A stretch of DNA of 64,000 bases from Pseudomonas sp. R28(2017) (GTDB taxonomy: Bacteria; Pseudomonadota; Gammaproteobacteria; Pseudomonadales; Pseudomonadaceae), in assembly GCF_002112505.1 (NCBI RefSeq), contig NZ_NEHW01000011.1, positions 1 to 64,000 on the forward strand. The letters are read 5' to 3'. Below are positions 49,697 through 59,330 of the stretch, piece by piece (position 1 is the stretch's first letter; each line of letters starts with the position of its first letter). The position numbers and the translations under genes were made by a program. Under the pieces are notes generated by a model that saw only the letters and a list, made by a program, of their open reading frames with translations, made no database searches and was not told the origin of the DNA.

Positions 49697-50569
49697 TCAC
49701 GCTTGCAGGTATTCGAGCACTTTTTGCGCGGCCATCGCCGGGTCTTCCTGCATGAAACAATGCCCGCCGGGGACCTGAAGGGCGTTTACCTCAGCGTTGA
49801 AGCTGGCCAGGCGCTGCACCGAGTGCGGCACGAAGGGATAGGTCTGTTCACCATAAAGCACCAGGGTTGGCGCCTGGATGGCAGCCAGCTGCGCCCACAT
49901 GCGCGACGGGAACGAGCTGAAGATCTCCACTTCGCGGCTGGGCCGGCACTTGAGCACCACGCCTTCGCCGCAGTCACCGATCGCGTGCTCGACATACGCC
50001 TGCAGTGCGGCTTCGCTCCAGCCTTTGAAGATGCCACGCCCCTGCAGCGCCGCCCGCGCCGACTCACGGTCGGGCCAATGGCTGCGCCGGCTGGCAGCCT
50101 TGCGCGCCAGGGCATGCCGGCGGTGCAGGCCGACCAGCGCAGCAGCGCCCATCACACCGATCATGCGCCGGCTGAACAGTACCGGGTCAAGCAATACGGC
50201 ACGGGCAAACAAGCCCGGCTGGCTGGCCAGCATCAACCCGGTCAGCACGCCACCGAAGCTATGCCCCACGGCGTACCGGGGCACGTCGCCATATTCCCCA
50301 CGGCCGGCATCGAAGGCTTCCACTGCCAACGCAGCGCTGCGGTTCCAACCGCGAAAATCACCGCCATGGTCGCTGTCACCATGGCCCTGGACATCGCTCA
50401 GCCATAAATCGAAATGTTCACTGAGGCTCATCAGCAGCGGCTGGTAGGCCAGGCAGCAAAAGCCGTTGCCGTGCAGAAAGTGCAGCAGCGGCTTGCCGCT
50501 GGCCGGCGAACGCCAGCCACGCAAGGTGAAACCTTCGGCGGCGTCAAATGACCAGGGGATCAGCTGCAT
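49697..50569 (-). CDS. Alpha/beta hydrolase
   Basis: Cytoplasmic hydrolase of 290 residues with oxyanion motif HGNG (33-36), nucleophile Ser104 in VGHSFGG and catalytic His near 270 (VPGGHCFMQEDP). A helical cap lies between about 130 and 210. Substrate cannot be told. It is encoded 21 bp after a LysE-type exporter, on the same strand, and may be co-transcribed. Confidence 0.88.
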   Translation of the reverse strand: MQLIPWSFDAAEGFTLRGWRSPASGKPLLHFLHGNGFCCLAYQPLLMSLSEHFDLWLSDVQGHGDSDHGGDFRGWNRSAALAVEAFDAGRGEYGDVPRYAVGHSFGGVLTGLMLASQPGLFARAVLLDPVLFSRRMIGVMGAAALVGLHRRHALARKAASRRSHWPDRESARAALQGRGIFKGWSEAALQAYVEHAIGDCGEGVVLKCRPSREVEIFSSFPSRMWAQLAAIQAPTLVLYGEQTYPFVPHSVQRLASFNAEVNALQVPGGHCFMQEDPAMAAQKVLEYLQA

Positions 50570-50590
50570 CGGCTTACTGTACTCGACGGT

Positions 50591-51220
50591 TCATGAAAAC
50601 GCCGATTCTACAAACAGCAGCGGGTAAAGTGAAATCACCAGCAACAAGGCCATCAGGACATTGAACAGCATCAGCCAGCGCGGGTTTTGCAGCAGGTTGC
50701 GCAGGGCGCTGCCGAACATTACCCATACGCCGACGCTGGGCAGGTTGACCAAGGCGAACAGTGCGGCAATCACCACCACATTGGTCACATAGCCCTGGGC
50801 CGGCGTGTAGGTGGTGATCGCCCCCACCGCCATCACCCAGGCCTTGGGGTTGACCCACTGGAATGCCGCCGCGCCCCAGAACCCCAGCGGCTTGCGCGCG
50901 CCTGGCGCGTCCGTGCCGAGCGGGCCGGAAGTGGCGATCTTCCAGGCCAGGTACAGCAGGTAGGCCGCGCCGGTATAGCGCAACACGCTGTACAGCACCG
51001 GCCAGGCCTTGAACACTTCGCCCAGGCCCAACCCCACCGCCAGCACCATGACCATGAAGCCGACGCTGATACCCATGGCATGCGGGATCGAACGGCGCAC
51101 ACCGAAGTTCACGCCCGAGGCCAGCAGCATGGTGTTGTTGGGCCCCGGGGTGATCGAGGAAACGAAGGCAAACAGCACGAAGGCGGTCAGCAGGTCGGCA
51201 GAGGCAAGCATGGCAGGCAT
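50591..51220 (-). CDS. LysE/RhtB-family amino acid exporter
   Basis: Inner-membrane protein of 209 residues with six predicted helices. The family signature near the N-terminus is clear (FVSSITPGPNNTMLLASGVN, FGVRRSIPHAMGISVGF), as is FWGAAAFQWVNPKAWVMAVG. Members export amino acids or homoserine lactone-like compounds. The ATG at 51220 or one at 51211 may be used. Divergent from a GNAT gene. Confidence 0.9.
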   Translation of the reverse strand: MPAMLASADLLTAFVLFAFVSSITPGPNNTMLLASGVNFGVRRSIPHAMGISVGFMVMVLAVGLGLGEVFKAWPVLYSVLRYTGAAYLLYLAWKIATSGPLGTDAPGARKPLGFWGAAAFQWVNPKAWVMAVGAITTYTPAQGYVTNVVVIAALFALVNLPSVGVWVMFGSALRNLLQNPRWLMLFNVLMALLLVISLYPLLFVESAFS

Positions 51221-51344
51221 TCCAGAATTGTTGCAGGTGCTGTCACACTAACGGAGTCGCCCTGCCCTGCGACCGGTACAGTTAAGTTAAATTATGCAGA
51301 TACACATCACTGTACCGCTCAATATGAACCAAGGAAGCCCGTGC

Positions 51345-51824
51345 ATGAGCCTGACCATCCGCCCCGCCGTTCGCACCGATGCTGCGCAGATTCTCGCCTA
51401 CATCACCGAGCTGGCCGAGTACGAGCGCGCCCGTCACGAAGTGGTCGCCACCCTCGCCGATATCGAGAAAAGCCTGTTCGATGAATCCAGCACCGTGCAC
51501 AGCCTGATCTGCGAGCGCGAAGGCAAGGCCATCGGCTTTGCCGTTTACTTCTACAGCTATTCGACCTGGCAGGGCCGCAACGGCATCTATCTGGAGGACC
51601 TGTACATCACCCCCGAGCAGCGCGGCGGCGGCGCAGGTCGGGATGTGCTGCGGCACATTGCGCGCGAAGCCGTGGCCAAAGGTTGCGGGCGGTTCGAGTG
51701 GAGCGTGCTGGACTGGAACGAGCCTGCGATCGGTTTCTACAAGTCACTGGGTGCCGAGCCACAGGATGAGTGGGTGCGCTACCGGCTGGATGGCGACAAG
51801 CTGCTGGCGTTTGCCCAGGGCTGA
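51345..51824 (+). CDS. GNAT-family N-acetyltransferase
   Basis: Acetyltransferase of 159 residues; the ATG at 51345 follows AAGGAAG, unlike an upstream frame start. Fold signature includes SLTIRPAVRTDAAQILAYIT, IYLEDLYITPEQRGGGAGRD (acetyl-CoA binding; normal RGxGxG here RGGGAG) and RFEWSVLDWNEPAIGFYKSL. Close to the spermidine/diamine acetyltransferase-like subgroup. Its stop is 3 bp from the end of the convergent MFS gene. Confidence 0.9.
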   Translation: MSLTIRPAVRTDAAQILAYITELAEYERARHEVVATLADIEKSLFDESSTVHSLICEREGKAIGFAVYFYSYSTWQGRNGIYLEDLYITPEQRGGGAGRDVLRHIAREAVAKGCGRFEWSVLDWNEPAIGFYKSLGAEPQDEWVRYRLDGDKLLAFAQG

Positions 51825-51827
51825 CCC

Positions 51828-53012
51828 TCAAACCGTGCCGGCGCTGCTGTGCACCCGGTGCATCACCATGCCGACCAACACCACATTGGTCAGCGCCAAC
51901 AGGCACAGGGTCAACAACACCCCCATCGAGCCAAAGTGCTCGAACAGCAAGCCCCCCACCACGGGTGTGAGTGCCTGTCCGATCAGCGACGGGCGCGACA
52001 TGCGGCCCATCAGCAACACATACTGCGCTGGCGGCATCATCGCCAGCGGCAGCAGCCCACGTACGATCGCGCGCAGGCCGTTACCGCAGCCGAACACCAG
52101 CAAGCCCACCGCGGTGGCGGCCGGTACGAAGGTCACCATCAGCAACCCCACCAGCACCAGGCTCACCCAGGCCAGCGCGGTCCAGATCGGGTGGCGCTTG
52201 CCCGCCAGAATCTGCAGCACCCGCGAGGCCACCTGGCTGGGCCCGAGCATCGCCGCCAGGCCGATGGCCACCGGCAGCGAATGCCCCAGGCCCTGCAGCA
52301 CGGCCACCAGTTGTACGGCGATGGCGGTCATGATGATCGCGCCGATGGCGAACATGCTGGTCAGCAGCCAGTAGAGGTGGCGGTCGACACCGGGCGCTTC
52401 GCCTTTTGCCTGAGCCTTGGCCGGCACCTCGACCCGACCGCCCGCAGGCAGCACCCGCCAGTACAGCGGTGCGACCACCACGATCAGTACCAGCGCATAG
52501 CACACGCACGTCGCCCGCCAGCCGAAGTGTTCGATGGCCAGGGCCACGGTCGGCCAGGACAGGGTCGAGGCGAAGCCGGCAATCAGGGTGATGCCGGTGA
52601 TGGCTTTGCCCGCGCCTTCCCCGTACAGCCCGCCTAAGGTGGAGAAAAGCGCTTCATACAAGCCCATGGCCATGCCGATGCCGATCAACGCCCAGGCCAG
52701 CAGGAACAGGCCAAGGTTGTGGCTGGCGGCCATGATCAGCAGCCCCACCGCCACCACCGCACCGCTGGCGGCCATTTGTGGGCGGCCACCGTAGCGGGCG
52801 ACCAGGCGGCTGGACAAAGGGGCAAGCAGCGCCGAGACCATCAGGCTCAGGGACAGCGCGCCGTAGACCCACTGGCTGGGCCAGCCGGTGTCGCGGTTGA
52901 TCGGGTCGGTCATCACCGCCATGAGGAAGAACGAGCCGCCCCAGACCAGGATTTGCAGCACGCCGAGGAGGACGATGCCGAGGGGGCCGGGGAGGCGGTG
53001 GTAGCTGTGCAA
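51828..53012 (-). CDS. MFS transporter
   Basis: Twelve-helix major facilitator protein of about 394 residues. Segment order and motifs (SSRLVARYGGRPQMAASGAV between helices 2 and 3; GWPSQWVYGALSLSLMVSAL) are those of the family. Substrate unknown. Start uncertain: the frame is open into a REP element upstream, but no ATG follows a Shine-Dalgarno; a TTG at 53012 just before the first helix is my choice. Convergent with the GNAT gene. Confidence 0.8.
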   Translation of the reverse strand: MHSYHRLPGPLGIVLLGVLQILVWGGSFFLMAVMTDPINRDTGWPSQWVYGALSLSLMVSALLAPLSSRLVARYGGRPQMAASGAVVAVGLLIMAASHNLGLFLLAWALIGIGMAMGLYEALFSTLGGLYGEGAGKAITGITLIAGFASTLSWPTVALAIEHFGWRATCVCYALVLIVVVAPLYWRVLPAGGRVEVPAKAQAKGEAPGVDRHLYWLLTSMFAIGAIIMTAIAVQLVAVLQGLGHSLPVAIGLAAMLGPSQVASRVLQILAGKRHPIWTALAWVSLVLVGLLMVTFVPAATAVGLLVFGCGNGLRAIVRGLLPLAMMPPAQYVLLMGRMSRPSLIGQALTPVVGGLLFEHFGSMGVLLTLCLLALTNVVLVGMVMHRVHSSAGTV

Positions 53013-53045
53013 GGCGGGGCCTATTTCAGTCGCGGGGCTGGGATG

Positions 53046-53154
53046 GCTGTGCCGGCCTCTTCGCGGGCAAGCCCGCTCCCACAGATATTGCACAGGCCTC
53101 GAGAGCTGTACGGTCCTTGTGGGAGCGGGCTTGCCCGCGAAGAGGCCGGCACAG
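53046..53154. repeat. Inverted REP pair
   Basis: REP units at 53046-53084 and 53116-53154 in opposite orientation around a 31-base spacer; the arms match over about 38 bases. They occupy the gap between the MFS gene and mexE. Confidence 0.92.
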
Positions 53155-53215
53155 TCTTAGAGAGCTTACCTGCTGGCCCCGTCACATGCCCGCCGTCGAT
53201 GATTGATCCCGACAT

Positions 53216-53230
53216 ATCATTGCGCGTGAT
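53216..53230 (+). promoter_or_regulatory. Possible LysR-type operator upstream of mexE
   Basis: ATCA-N7-TGAT, an interrupted palindrome with the T-N11-A form recognised by LysR regulators such as MexT, which activates mexEF-oprN in P. aeruginosa. It lies about 85 bp before the mexE ATG. No mexT gene is in the window. The rest of this 160-base stretch has no other clear signal. Confidence 0.4.
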
Positions 53231-53314
53231 AATAACCTTCGCTGCGTTCGATTCGTGCGTCACGCGCAAGGCACTCACACTCCGCCCACTACTAATACAT
53301 TGGCGGAGTTCTCC

Positions 53315-54556
53315 ATGGATCACTCACTCAAACCCTTGCGCTTTCCCCTCGCTGCCCTGGCAGTGGTGGTGCTCAGCGCTTGTGGCCGCACCCCCGACGC
53401 CGTGCAGGCTCCCGCCGCGCCCAAAGTCAGCGTCGCCAAGGTCATCGAGCAGCCCATCAACGAATGGGACGAGTTCACTGGCCGCCTGGAAGCGCCGGAA
53501 ACCGTCGAAGTGCGCCCACGGGTCTCGGGCCAGATCGACCTGGTCGGCTTCACCGAAGGTGCCCAGGTGAAGAAAGGCGACCTGCTGTTCCAGATCGACC
53601 CGCGCCCCTTCCAGGCTGAAGTGCGCCGCCTCGAAGCCCAGCTGCAGCAGGCCAAGGCCACCGCCATCCGCAGTGCCAACGAAGCCCGCCGCGGCGAGCG
53701 CCTGCGCGACAGCAACGCCATTTCCGCCGAGCTTGCCGAATCGCGCAGCAGCGCCGCCGCCGAAGCCCGCGCAGGGGTCGATGCGATCCAGGCCCAGCTC
53801 GACCTGGCCCGCCTGAACCTCAGCTTCACCCGCGTCACCGCGCCGATCAGCGGCCGCGTCAGCCGCGCCGAATTCACCGCCGGCAACATCGTCACCGCCG
53901 ATGTCACGCCGCTGACCAGCGTGGTGTCCACCGACAAGGTGTACGCCTACTTCGACGCCGACGAGCGCGTGTACCTCAAGTACACCCAGCTGGCGCGCGA
54001 GGGCCAGCGTGGCCAGAGCACCCCGGTGTACCTGGGCCTGACCAACGAAACCGGCAACCCGCACCTGGGCCAGATGAACTTCGTCGACAACCAGGTCAAC
54101 CCGCGCACCGGCACCATCCGCGGCCGCGCCGTGTTCGACAACCGCGACGGCCAGTTCACCCCAGGCCTGTATGCCCGCCTGAAGCTGGTCGGCAGTGCCC
54201 AGTACGACGCCGTGCTGATCAACGACGAAGCGGTCGGCACCGACCTTGGCAAGAAGTTCGTGCTGGTCATGGACAAGGACAACAAGGCCGCCTACCGCGC
54301 CGTGGAACTGGGGCCCAAGCTTGAAGGCCTGCGCATCGTGCGCAGTGGCCTGGCCAAGGACGACCGCATCGTGGTCAAGGGCCTGCAGCGCGTGCGCCCT
54401 GGCTCGCCGGTGACCCCGGAAGAAACGCCGATGGCCAGTGAACAGACCCTCGCCGCCCTCGCCCAGCAGCGCCAGGCCCTCGAGGCCAGCAACCCGGCGC
54501 AGAAGGTAGCCGGCTCCACCGAAAAAGTCGCCAGCGCCCAGGCGCCACGCGGTTAA
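53315..54556 (+). CDS. mexE: RND efflux membrane-fusion lipoprotein MexE
   Basis: Periplasmic adaptor of 413 residues. The ATG at 53315, after GGCGGAG, gives a lipoprotein signal with lipobox LSAC (Cys near 23). Domains: barrel-sandwich (GRLEAPETVEVRPRVSGQID, LNLSFTRVTAPISGRVSRAE), helical hairpin (about 110-180) and beta-barrel plus membrane-proximal part (YFDADERVYLKY, IRGRAVFDNRDGQFTPGLYA). It joins the RND pump to the outer-membrane channel. In the operon with mexF and oprN; the system exports chloramphenicol, fluoroquinolones and related compounds in P. aeruginosa. Confidence 0.9.
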   Translation: MDHSLKPLRFPLAALAVVVLSACGRTPDAVQAPAAPKVSVAKVIEQPINEWDEFTGRLEAPETVEVRPRVSGQIDLVGFTEGAQVKKGDLLFQIDPRPFQAEVRRLEAQLQQAKATAIRSANEARRGERLRDSNAISAELAESRSSAAAEARAGVDAIQAQLDLARLNLSFTRVTAPISGRVSRAEFTAGNIVTADVTPLTSVVSTDKVYAYFDADERVYLKYTQLAREGQRGQSTPVYLGLTNETGNPHLGQMNFVDNQVNPRTGTIRGRAVFDNRDGQFTPGLYARLKLVGSAQYDAVLINDEAVGTDLGKKFVLVMDKDNKAAYRAVELGPKLEGLRIVRSGLAKDDRIVVKGLQRVRPGSPVTPEETPMASEQTLAALAQQRQALEASNPAQKVAGSTEKVASAQAPRG

Positions 54557-54568
54557 GGGACCCCACCG

Positions 54569-57500
54569 ATGAACTTCTCGAAATTCTTCATTACCCGGCC
54601 GATCTTCGCCGCGGTGCTGTCGCTGGTGCTGCTGATCGCGGGCTCGATCTCGCTGTTCCAGTTGCCGATCAGCGAGTACCCCGAAGTGGTGCCACCCACC
54701 GTGGTGGTGCGCGCCAACTTCCCCGGCGCCAACCCCAAGGTGATCGGCGAGACCGTCGCCGCGCCACTGGAGCAGGCCATCACCGGTGTCGAGAACATGC
54801 TGTACATGTCCTCGCAGTCCACCGCCGACGGCAAGCTGACCCTGACCATCACCTTCGCCCTGGGCACCGACCTCGACAACGCCCAGGTGCAGGTGCAGAA
54901 CCGCGTCACCCGGACCCAGCCCAAGCTGCCGGAGGAAGTGACGCGGATCGGCATCACCGTCGACAAGGCGTCGCCCGACCTGACCATGGTCGTGCACCTG
55001 ACCTCGCCGGACAACCGCTATGACATGCTCTACCTGTCCAACTACGCCATCCTCAACATCAAGGACGAACTGGCGCGCCTGGGCGGCGTCGGTGACGTGC
55101 AGCTGTTCGGCATGGGCGACTACTCGCTGCGCGTGTGGCTCGACCCGAACAAGACCGCTTCGCGCAACCTGACCGCCAGCGACGTGGTGGCGGCCATCCG
55201 TGAGCAGAACCGCCAGGTCGCCGCCGGCCAGCTGGGCGCCCCGCCCGCCCCCGGCTCGACCAGCTTCCAGCTGTCGATCAACACCCAGGGCCGCCTGGTC
55301 AATGAAGAAGAGTTCGAAAACATCATCATCCGTGCCGGTGCCGATGGCGAAATCACCCGCCTGAAGGACATCGCCCGGGTCGAGCTCGGTTCCAGCCAGT
55401 ACGCCCTGCGCTCGCTGCTGAACAACCAGCCGGCGGTGGCCATCCCGATCTTCCAGCGCCCAGGCTCCAACGCCATCGAGATCTCCGACGAGGTACGGGC
55501 GAAGATGGCCGAGCTGAAGAAGGACTTCCCGGAAGGCATGGACTACAGCATCGTCTATGACCCGACCATCTTCGTACGCGGCTCCATCGAAGCAGTGGTA
55601 CACACCCTGTTCGAAGCCCTGGTGCTGGTCGTGCTGGTGGTGATCCTGTTCCTGCAGACCTGGCGTGCCTCGATCATCCCGCTGCTGGCCGTGCCGGTAT
55701 CGCTGATCGGTACCTTTGCCGTGATGCACCTGTTTGGCTTCTCGCTCAACGCCCTTTCGCTATTCGGGTTGGTGCTGGCCATCGGTATCGTGGTGGACGA
55801 CGCCATCGTCGTGGTGGAGAACGTTGAGCGCAATATCGGGCTGGGCCTTAAACCGCTGGAAGCCACGCAAAAGGCCATGGGCGAGGTGACCGGCCCGATC
55901 ATCGCCACGGCCCTGGTACTGTGCGCGGTGTTCGTACCTGCTGCGTTCATTTCCGGCCTCACCGGGCAGTTCTACAAGCAGTTCGCGCTGACCATCGCCA
56001 TTTCCACCGTGATCTCGGCGTTCAACTCGCTGACCCTGTCGCCGGCCCTGGCTGCCGTGCTGCTGAAGGACCACCATGCGCCCAAGGACCGTTTCTCGCG
56101 GTTCCTCGACAAGCTACTCGGCAGCTGGCTGTTCGCGCCGTTCAACCGCTTCTTCGACCGTGCCAGCCACCGCTACGTCGGCGGCGTGCGCCGGGTCATC
56201 CGATCCAGCGGCATCGCCCTGTTCGTCTATGCCGGCCTGATGGGCCTGACCTACCTGGGCTTCTCGTCCACACCGACCGGTTTCGTGCCGGCGCAGGACA
56301 AGCAGTACCTGGTGGCCTTCGCTCAATTGCCCGACGCAGCCAGCCTTGACCGCACCGAGGCGGTGATCAAGCGCATGAGCGAAATCGCCCTGAAGCAACC
56401 CGGGGTTGCCGACTCGGTGGCCTTCCCGGGCCTGTCGATCAACGGTTTCACCAACAGCCCCAACAGCGGCATCGTGTTCACCCCGCTCAAGCCGTTCGAC
56501 GAGCGCAAGGACCCGAGCCAGTCGGCGGCGGCCATTGCGGCTGCACTGAATGCCCAGTTCGCCGACATCCAGGATGCCTACATCGCGATCTTCCCGCCGC
56601 CGCCGGTACAGGGCCTGGGCACCATCGGTGGTTTCCGCCTGCAGATCGAAGACCGTGGCAACCTGGGCTACGAAGCGCTGTACAAGGAAACCCAGAACAT
56701 CATCGCCAAGAGCCACAACGTGCCGGAACTGGCGGGCCTGTTCACCAGCTACCAGGTCAACGTGCCCCAGGTCGATGCCGCCATCGACCGGGAAAAGGCC
56801 AAGACCCACGGCGTGGCGATCACTGACATCTTCGACACCCTGCAGGTCTACCTGGGCTCGCTGTACACCAACGACTTCAACCGCTTTGGCCGCACTTACC
56901 AGGTCAACGTCCAGGCCGAACAACAGTTCCGCCTCGATGCCGAGCAGATCGGCCAGTTGAAGGTGCGCAACAACCTCGGCGAGATGATCCCGCTGGCGAC
57001 CTTCCTCAAGGTCAGCGACACCTCCGGGCCAGACCGCGTCATGCACTACAACGGCTTCATCACCGCAGAAATCAACGGCGCAGCAGCCCCCGGCTACAGC
57101 TCCGGCCAGGCTGAAGCTGCGATCGAGAAGCTGCTGAAGGAGGAATTGCCCAACGGCATGACCTTCGAGTGGACCGACCTTACGTACCAGCAGATCCTCT
57201 CGGGCAACACCGCGCTTCTGGTCTTCCCGCTGTGCGTGCTGCTGGCCTTCCTGGTGCTGGCCGCCCAGTACGAGAGCTGGAGCCTGCCGCTGGCGGTGAT
57301 CCTGATCGTGCCGATGACCCTGCTGTCGGCCATCACCGGGGTGATCGTCTCCGGCGGTGACAACAACATCTTCACCCAGATCGGCCTGATCGTACTGGTG
57401 GGCCTGGCATGCAAGAACGCGATCCTGATCGTCGAGTTCGCCAAGGATGAACAGGCCAAGGGCCTCGACCCGCTGGCTGCGGTGCTGGAAGCCTGCCGCC

Positions 57501-57748
57501 TGCGCCTGCGGCCGATCCTGATGACCTCGATCGCCTTCATCATGGGCGTGGTACCGCTGGTGTTCAGCTCCGGTGCCGGCTCGGAAATGCGCCATGCCAT
57601 GGGTGTGGCGGTGTTCTCGGGGATGATCGGCGTGACCGTGTTCGGCCTGTTCCTGACCCCGGTGTTCTTCTTCCTGATCCGCCGTTTCGTCGAGCGCCGC
57701 CAGGCCCGCAAGGCCGAGCACGCGCACGTGCTGGAGAACCACGCATGA
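54569..57748 (+). CDS. mexF: RND efflux pump MexF
   Basis: Inner-membrane proton-driven transporter of 1059 residues with twelve helices and two large periplasmic loops. Hallmarks: FFITRPIFAAVLSLVLLIAG at the N-terminus, the helix-4 relay with two adjacent aspartates (GIVVDDAIVVVENVERNI) and Lys in helix 10 (GLACKNAILIVEFAKDEQAK). Length and sequence fit the HAE1 family member MexF. The 12-bp gap after mexE and the 4-bp overlap with oprN show a single operon. Confidence 0.93.
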   Translation: MNFSKFFITRPIFAAVLSLVLLIAGSISLFQLPISEYPEVVPPTVVVRANFPGANPKVIGETVAAPLEQAITGVENMLYMSSQSTADGKLTLTITFALGTDLDNAQVQVQNRVTRTQPKLPEEVTRIGITVDKASPDLTMVVHLTSPDNRYDMLYLSNYAILNIKDELARLGGVGDVQLFGMGDYSLRVWLDPNKTASRNLTASDVVAAIREQNRQVAAGQLGAPPAPGSTSFQLSINTQGRLVNEEEFENIIIRAGADGEITRLKDIARVELGSSQYALRSLLNNQPAVAIPIFQRPGSNAIEISDEVRAKMAELKKDFPEGMDYSIVYDPTIFVRGSIEAVVHTLFEALVLVVLVVILFLQTWRASIIPLLAVPVSLIGTFAVMHLFGFSLNALSLFGLVLAIGIVVDDAIVVVENVERNIGLGLKPLEATQKAMGEVTGPIIATALVLCAVFVPAAFISGLTGQFYKQFALTIAISTVISAFNSLTLSPALAAVLLKDHHAPKDRFSRFLDKLLGSWLFAPFNRFFDRASHRYVGGVRRVIRSSGIALFVYAGLMGLTYLGFSSTPTGFVPAQDKQYLVAFAQLPDAASLDRTEAVIKRMSEIALKQPGVADSVAFPGLSINGFTNSPNSGIVFTPLKPFDERKDPSQSAAAIAAALNAQFADIQDAYIAIFPPPPVQGLGTIGGFRLQIEDRGNLGYEALYKETQNIIAKSHNVPELAGLFTSYQVNVPQVDAAIDREKAKTHGVAITDIFDTLQVYLGSLYTNDFNRFGRTYQVNVQAEQQFRLDAEQIGQLKVRNNLGEMIPLATFLKVSDTSGPDRVMHYNGFITAEINGAAAPGYSSGQAEAAIEKLLKEELPNGMTFEWTDLTYQQILSGNTALLVFPLCVLLAFLVLAAQYESWSLPLAVILIVPMTLLSAITGVIVSGGDNNIFTQIGLIVLVGLACKNAILIVEFAKDEQAKGLDPLAAVLEACRLRLRPILMTSIAFIMGVVPLVFSSGAGSEMRHAMGVAVFSGMIGVTVFGLFLTPVFFFLIRRFVERRQARKAEHAHVLENHA

Positions 57749-59163
57749 ACCTGCTCAAACCGCTGACCCCGAGCCTGTTGGCGCTGGCCCTGGCGGCCTG
57801 CGCGGTCGGCCCGGACTACAAGACCCCGGCCACCGAACCCGCGCATTTCGACAGCGCTGATGTAAAGGCCAAGGCCTTTGACCGTAGCCGCTTCGAAAGC
57901 GTGTGGTGGAAGCAGTTCGACGACCCGGTGCTGAACCAGCTGGTGCAGGCATCGCTGGACGGCAACCGCGACCTGCGCGTGGCCTTCGCCCGGCTCAAGT
58001 CGGCACGGGCGATCCGTGATGACGCTGCCAACGACCAGTTCCCGGTGGTCACCAGCCGCGCCAGCAGCGAGATCGGCAAGGGGCAGATTCCCGGCCAGAC
58101 CACGCAGCGGGTCAACCAGGAACGTTACGACCTGGGCCTGGACATGGCCTGGGAGCTTGACCTGTTCGGCCGCATCCAGCGCCAGATCGAGGCCAGCGAG
58201 GCCCAGGAAGCAGCCGCCCAAGCCGACCTGCAACAGCTGCAGGTCAGCCTGATCGCCGAACTGGTCGACGCTTATGGCCAGCTGCGCGGGGCGCAACTGC
58301 GCGAGAACATCGCCGTGGCCAACCTCAAGACCCAGCAGGAGTCACGCACGATCACCGTGACCCTGCGCGACGCCGGGGTTGGCAACGAACTCGACGTGGT
58401 ACGCGCCGATGCCCGCCTGGCGGGTGTCGAAGCCACCGTACCGCAACTGCAGGCCGAACAGGCCCGGGCCCGGCACCGCATCGCCACCCTGCTCGGCCAG
58501 CGCCCGGACGCGCTGAGTGTCGACCTGTCGCCCAAGGCCCTGCCGGCCATCGCCAAGGCTTTGCCGGTGGGTGACCCGGGCGAGCTGCTGCGCCGCCGCC
58601 CGGATATCCGCAGCGCCGAACGCCAGCTGGCGGCGGCCACCGCCAACGTCGGGGTGGCCACCGCCGACCTGTTCCCGCGGGTGAGCCTCAGCGGCTTCCT
58701 CGGCTTTACCGCCGCCCGTGGCTCGCAGATCGGCTCCTCTGCGGCCAATGCCTGGGCGCTGGGCCCAAGCATCACCTGGGCCGCCTTCGACCTGGGCAGC
58801 GTGCGGGCCCGCCTGCGCGGTGCCAAGGCTGACGCCGAAGGCGCCCTGGCCAACTATGAGCAGCAGGTGCTGCTGGCCCTGGAAGAGTCGGCCAACGCCT
58901 TCAGCGACTACGACAAGACCCAGCAGCGGCTGTTGTCACTGATGCGCCAAAGCGATGCCAGCCGCAAGGCGGCTGACCTGGCCTCGGTGCGTTACCGCGA
59001 GGGCACGGTGGACTACCTGGTGCTGCTCGATGCCGAACGCGAGCGCCTGAGCGCCGAAGACGCCCAGGCCCAAGGTGAGGTCGAGCTGTATCGCGGCATC
59101 GTCTCGATCTACAAGGCCCTCGGCGGCGGCTGGCAACCGGAGACCGTCGCCAGCGCACGCTGA
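57745..59163 (+). CDS. oprN: Outer-membrane efflux channel OprN
   Basis: TolC-family lipoprotein of 472 residues with lipobox LAAC (Cys near 19) and two homologous halves of long helices and strands (DLGLDMAWELDLFGRIQRQI; LRRRPDIRSAERQLAAATAN; ADLFPRVSLSGFLGFTAARG). It provides the outer-membrane exit of the MexEF pump. ATG overlaps the mexF stop; a strong terminator follows. Confidence 0.93.
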   Translation: MNLLKPLTPSLLALALAACAVGPDYKTPATEPAHFDSADVKAKAFDRSRFESVWWKQFDDPVLNQLVQASLDGNRDLRVAFARLKSARAIRDDAANDQFPVVTSRASSEIGKGQIPGQTTQRVNQERYDLGLDMAWELDLFGRIQRQIEASEAQEAAAQADLQQLQVSLIAELVDAYGQLRGAQLRENIAVANLKTQQESRTITVTLRDAGVGNELDVVRADARLAGVEATVPQLQAEQARARHRIATLLGQRPDALSVDLSPKALPAIAKALPVGDPGELLRRRPDIRSAERQLAAATANVGVATADLFPRVSLSGFLGFTAARGSQIGSSAANAWALGPSITWAAFDLGSVRARLRGAKADAEGALANYEQQVLLALEESANAFSDYDKTQQRLLSLMRQSDASRKAADLASVRYREGTVDYLVLLDAERERLSAEDAQAQGEVELYRGIVSIYKALGGGWQPETVASAR

Positions 59164-59212
59164 CCCGCCCCGTTTCAACGACTCCTTTGGTTGGTTCCTC
59201 CCCCAACCGTTT

Positions 59213-59245
59213 GCCCCGCTGGCCCTGGCCTGCGGGGCTTTTTTA
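59213..59245 (+). terminator. Rho-independent terminator after oprN
   Basis: GCCCCGC/GCGGGGC stem with GC-rich loop followed by TTTTTTA, about 50 bp after the oprN stop. Confidence 0.88.
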
Positions 59246-59330
59246 TTGCCCCTTGGCGCCCCTGCAGCTTGCAGCCCAGGGCATTCTGCCCCAAGCTCTG
59301 CCTTCCCACCGCCTTGGATCGCTGCACCCG

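Noticed and set aside
53021..53323. Small frames running through the REP pairs (also at 48533-48854 and 21427-21734)
   Set aside because: REP units are open in several frames because of their composition; products repeat the same REP-derived peptide.
53324..57742. Long antisense frames over mexE and mexF
   Set aside because: Same shadow effect; the mexE-mexF-oprN frames carry all recognisable motifs.
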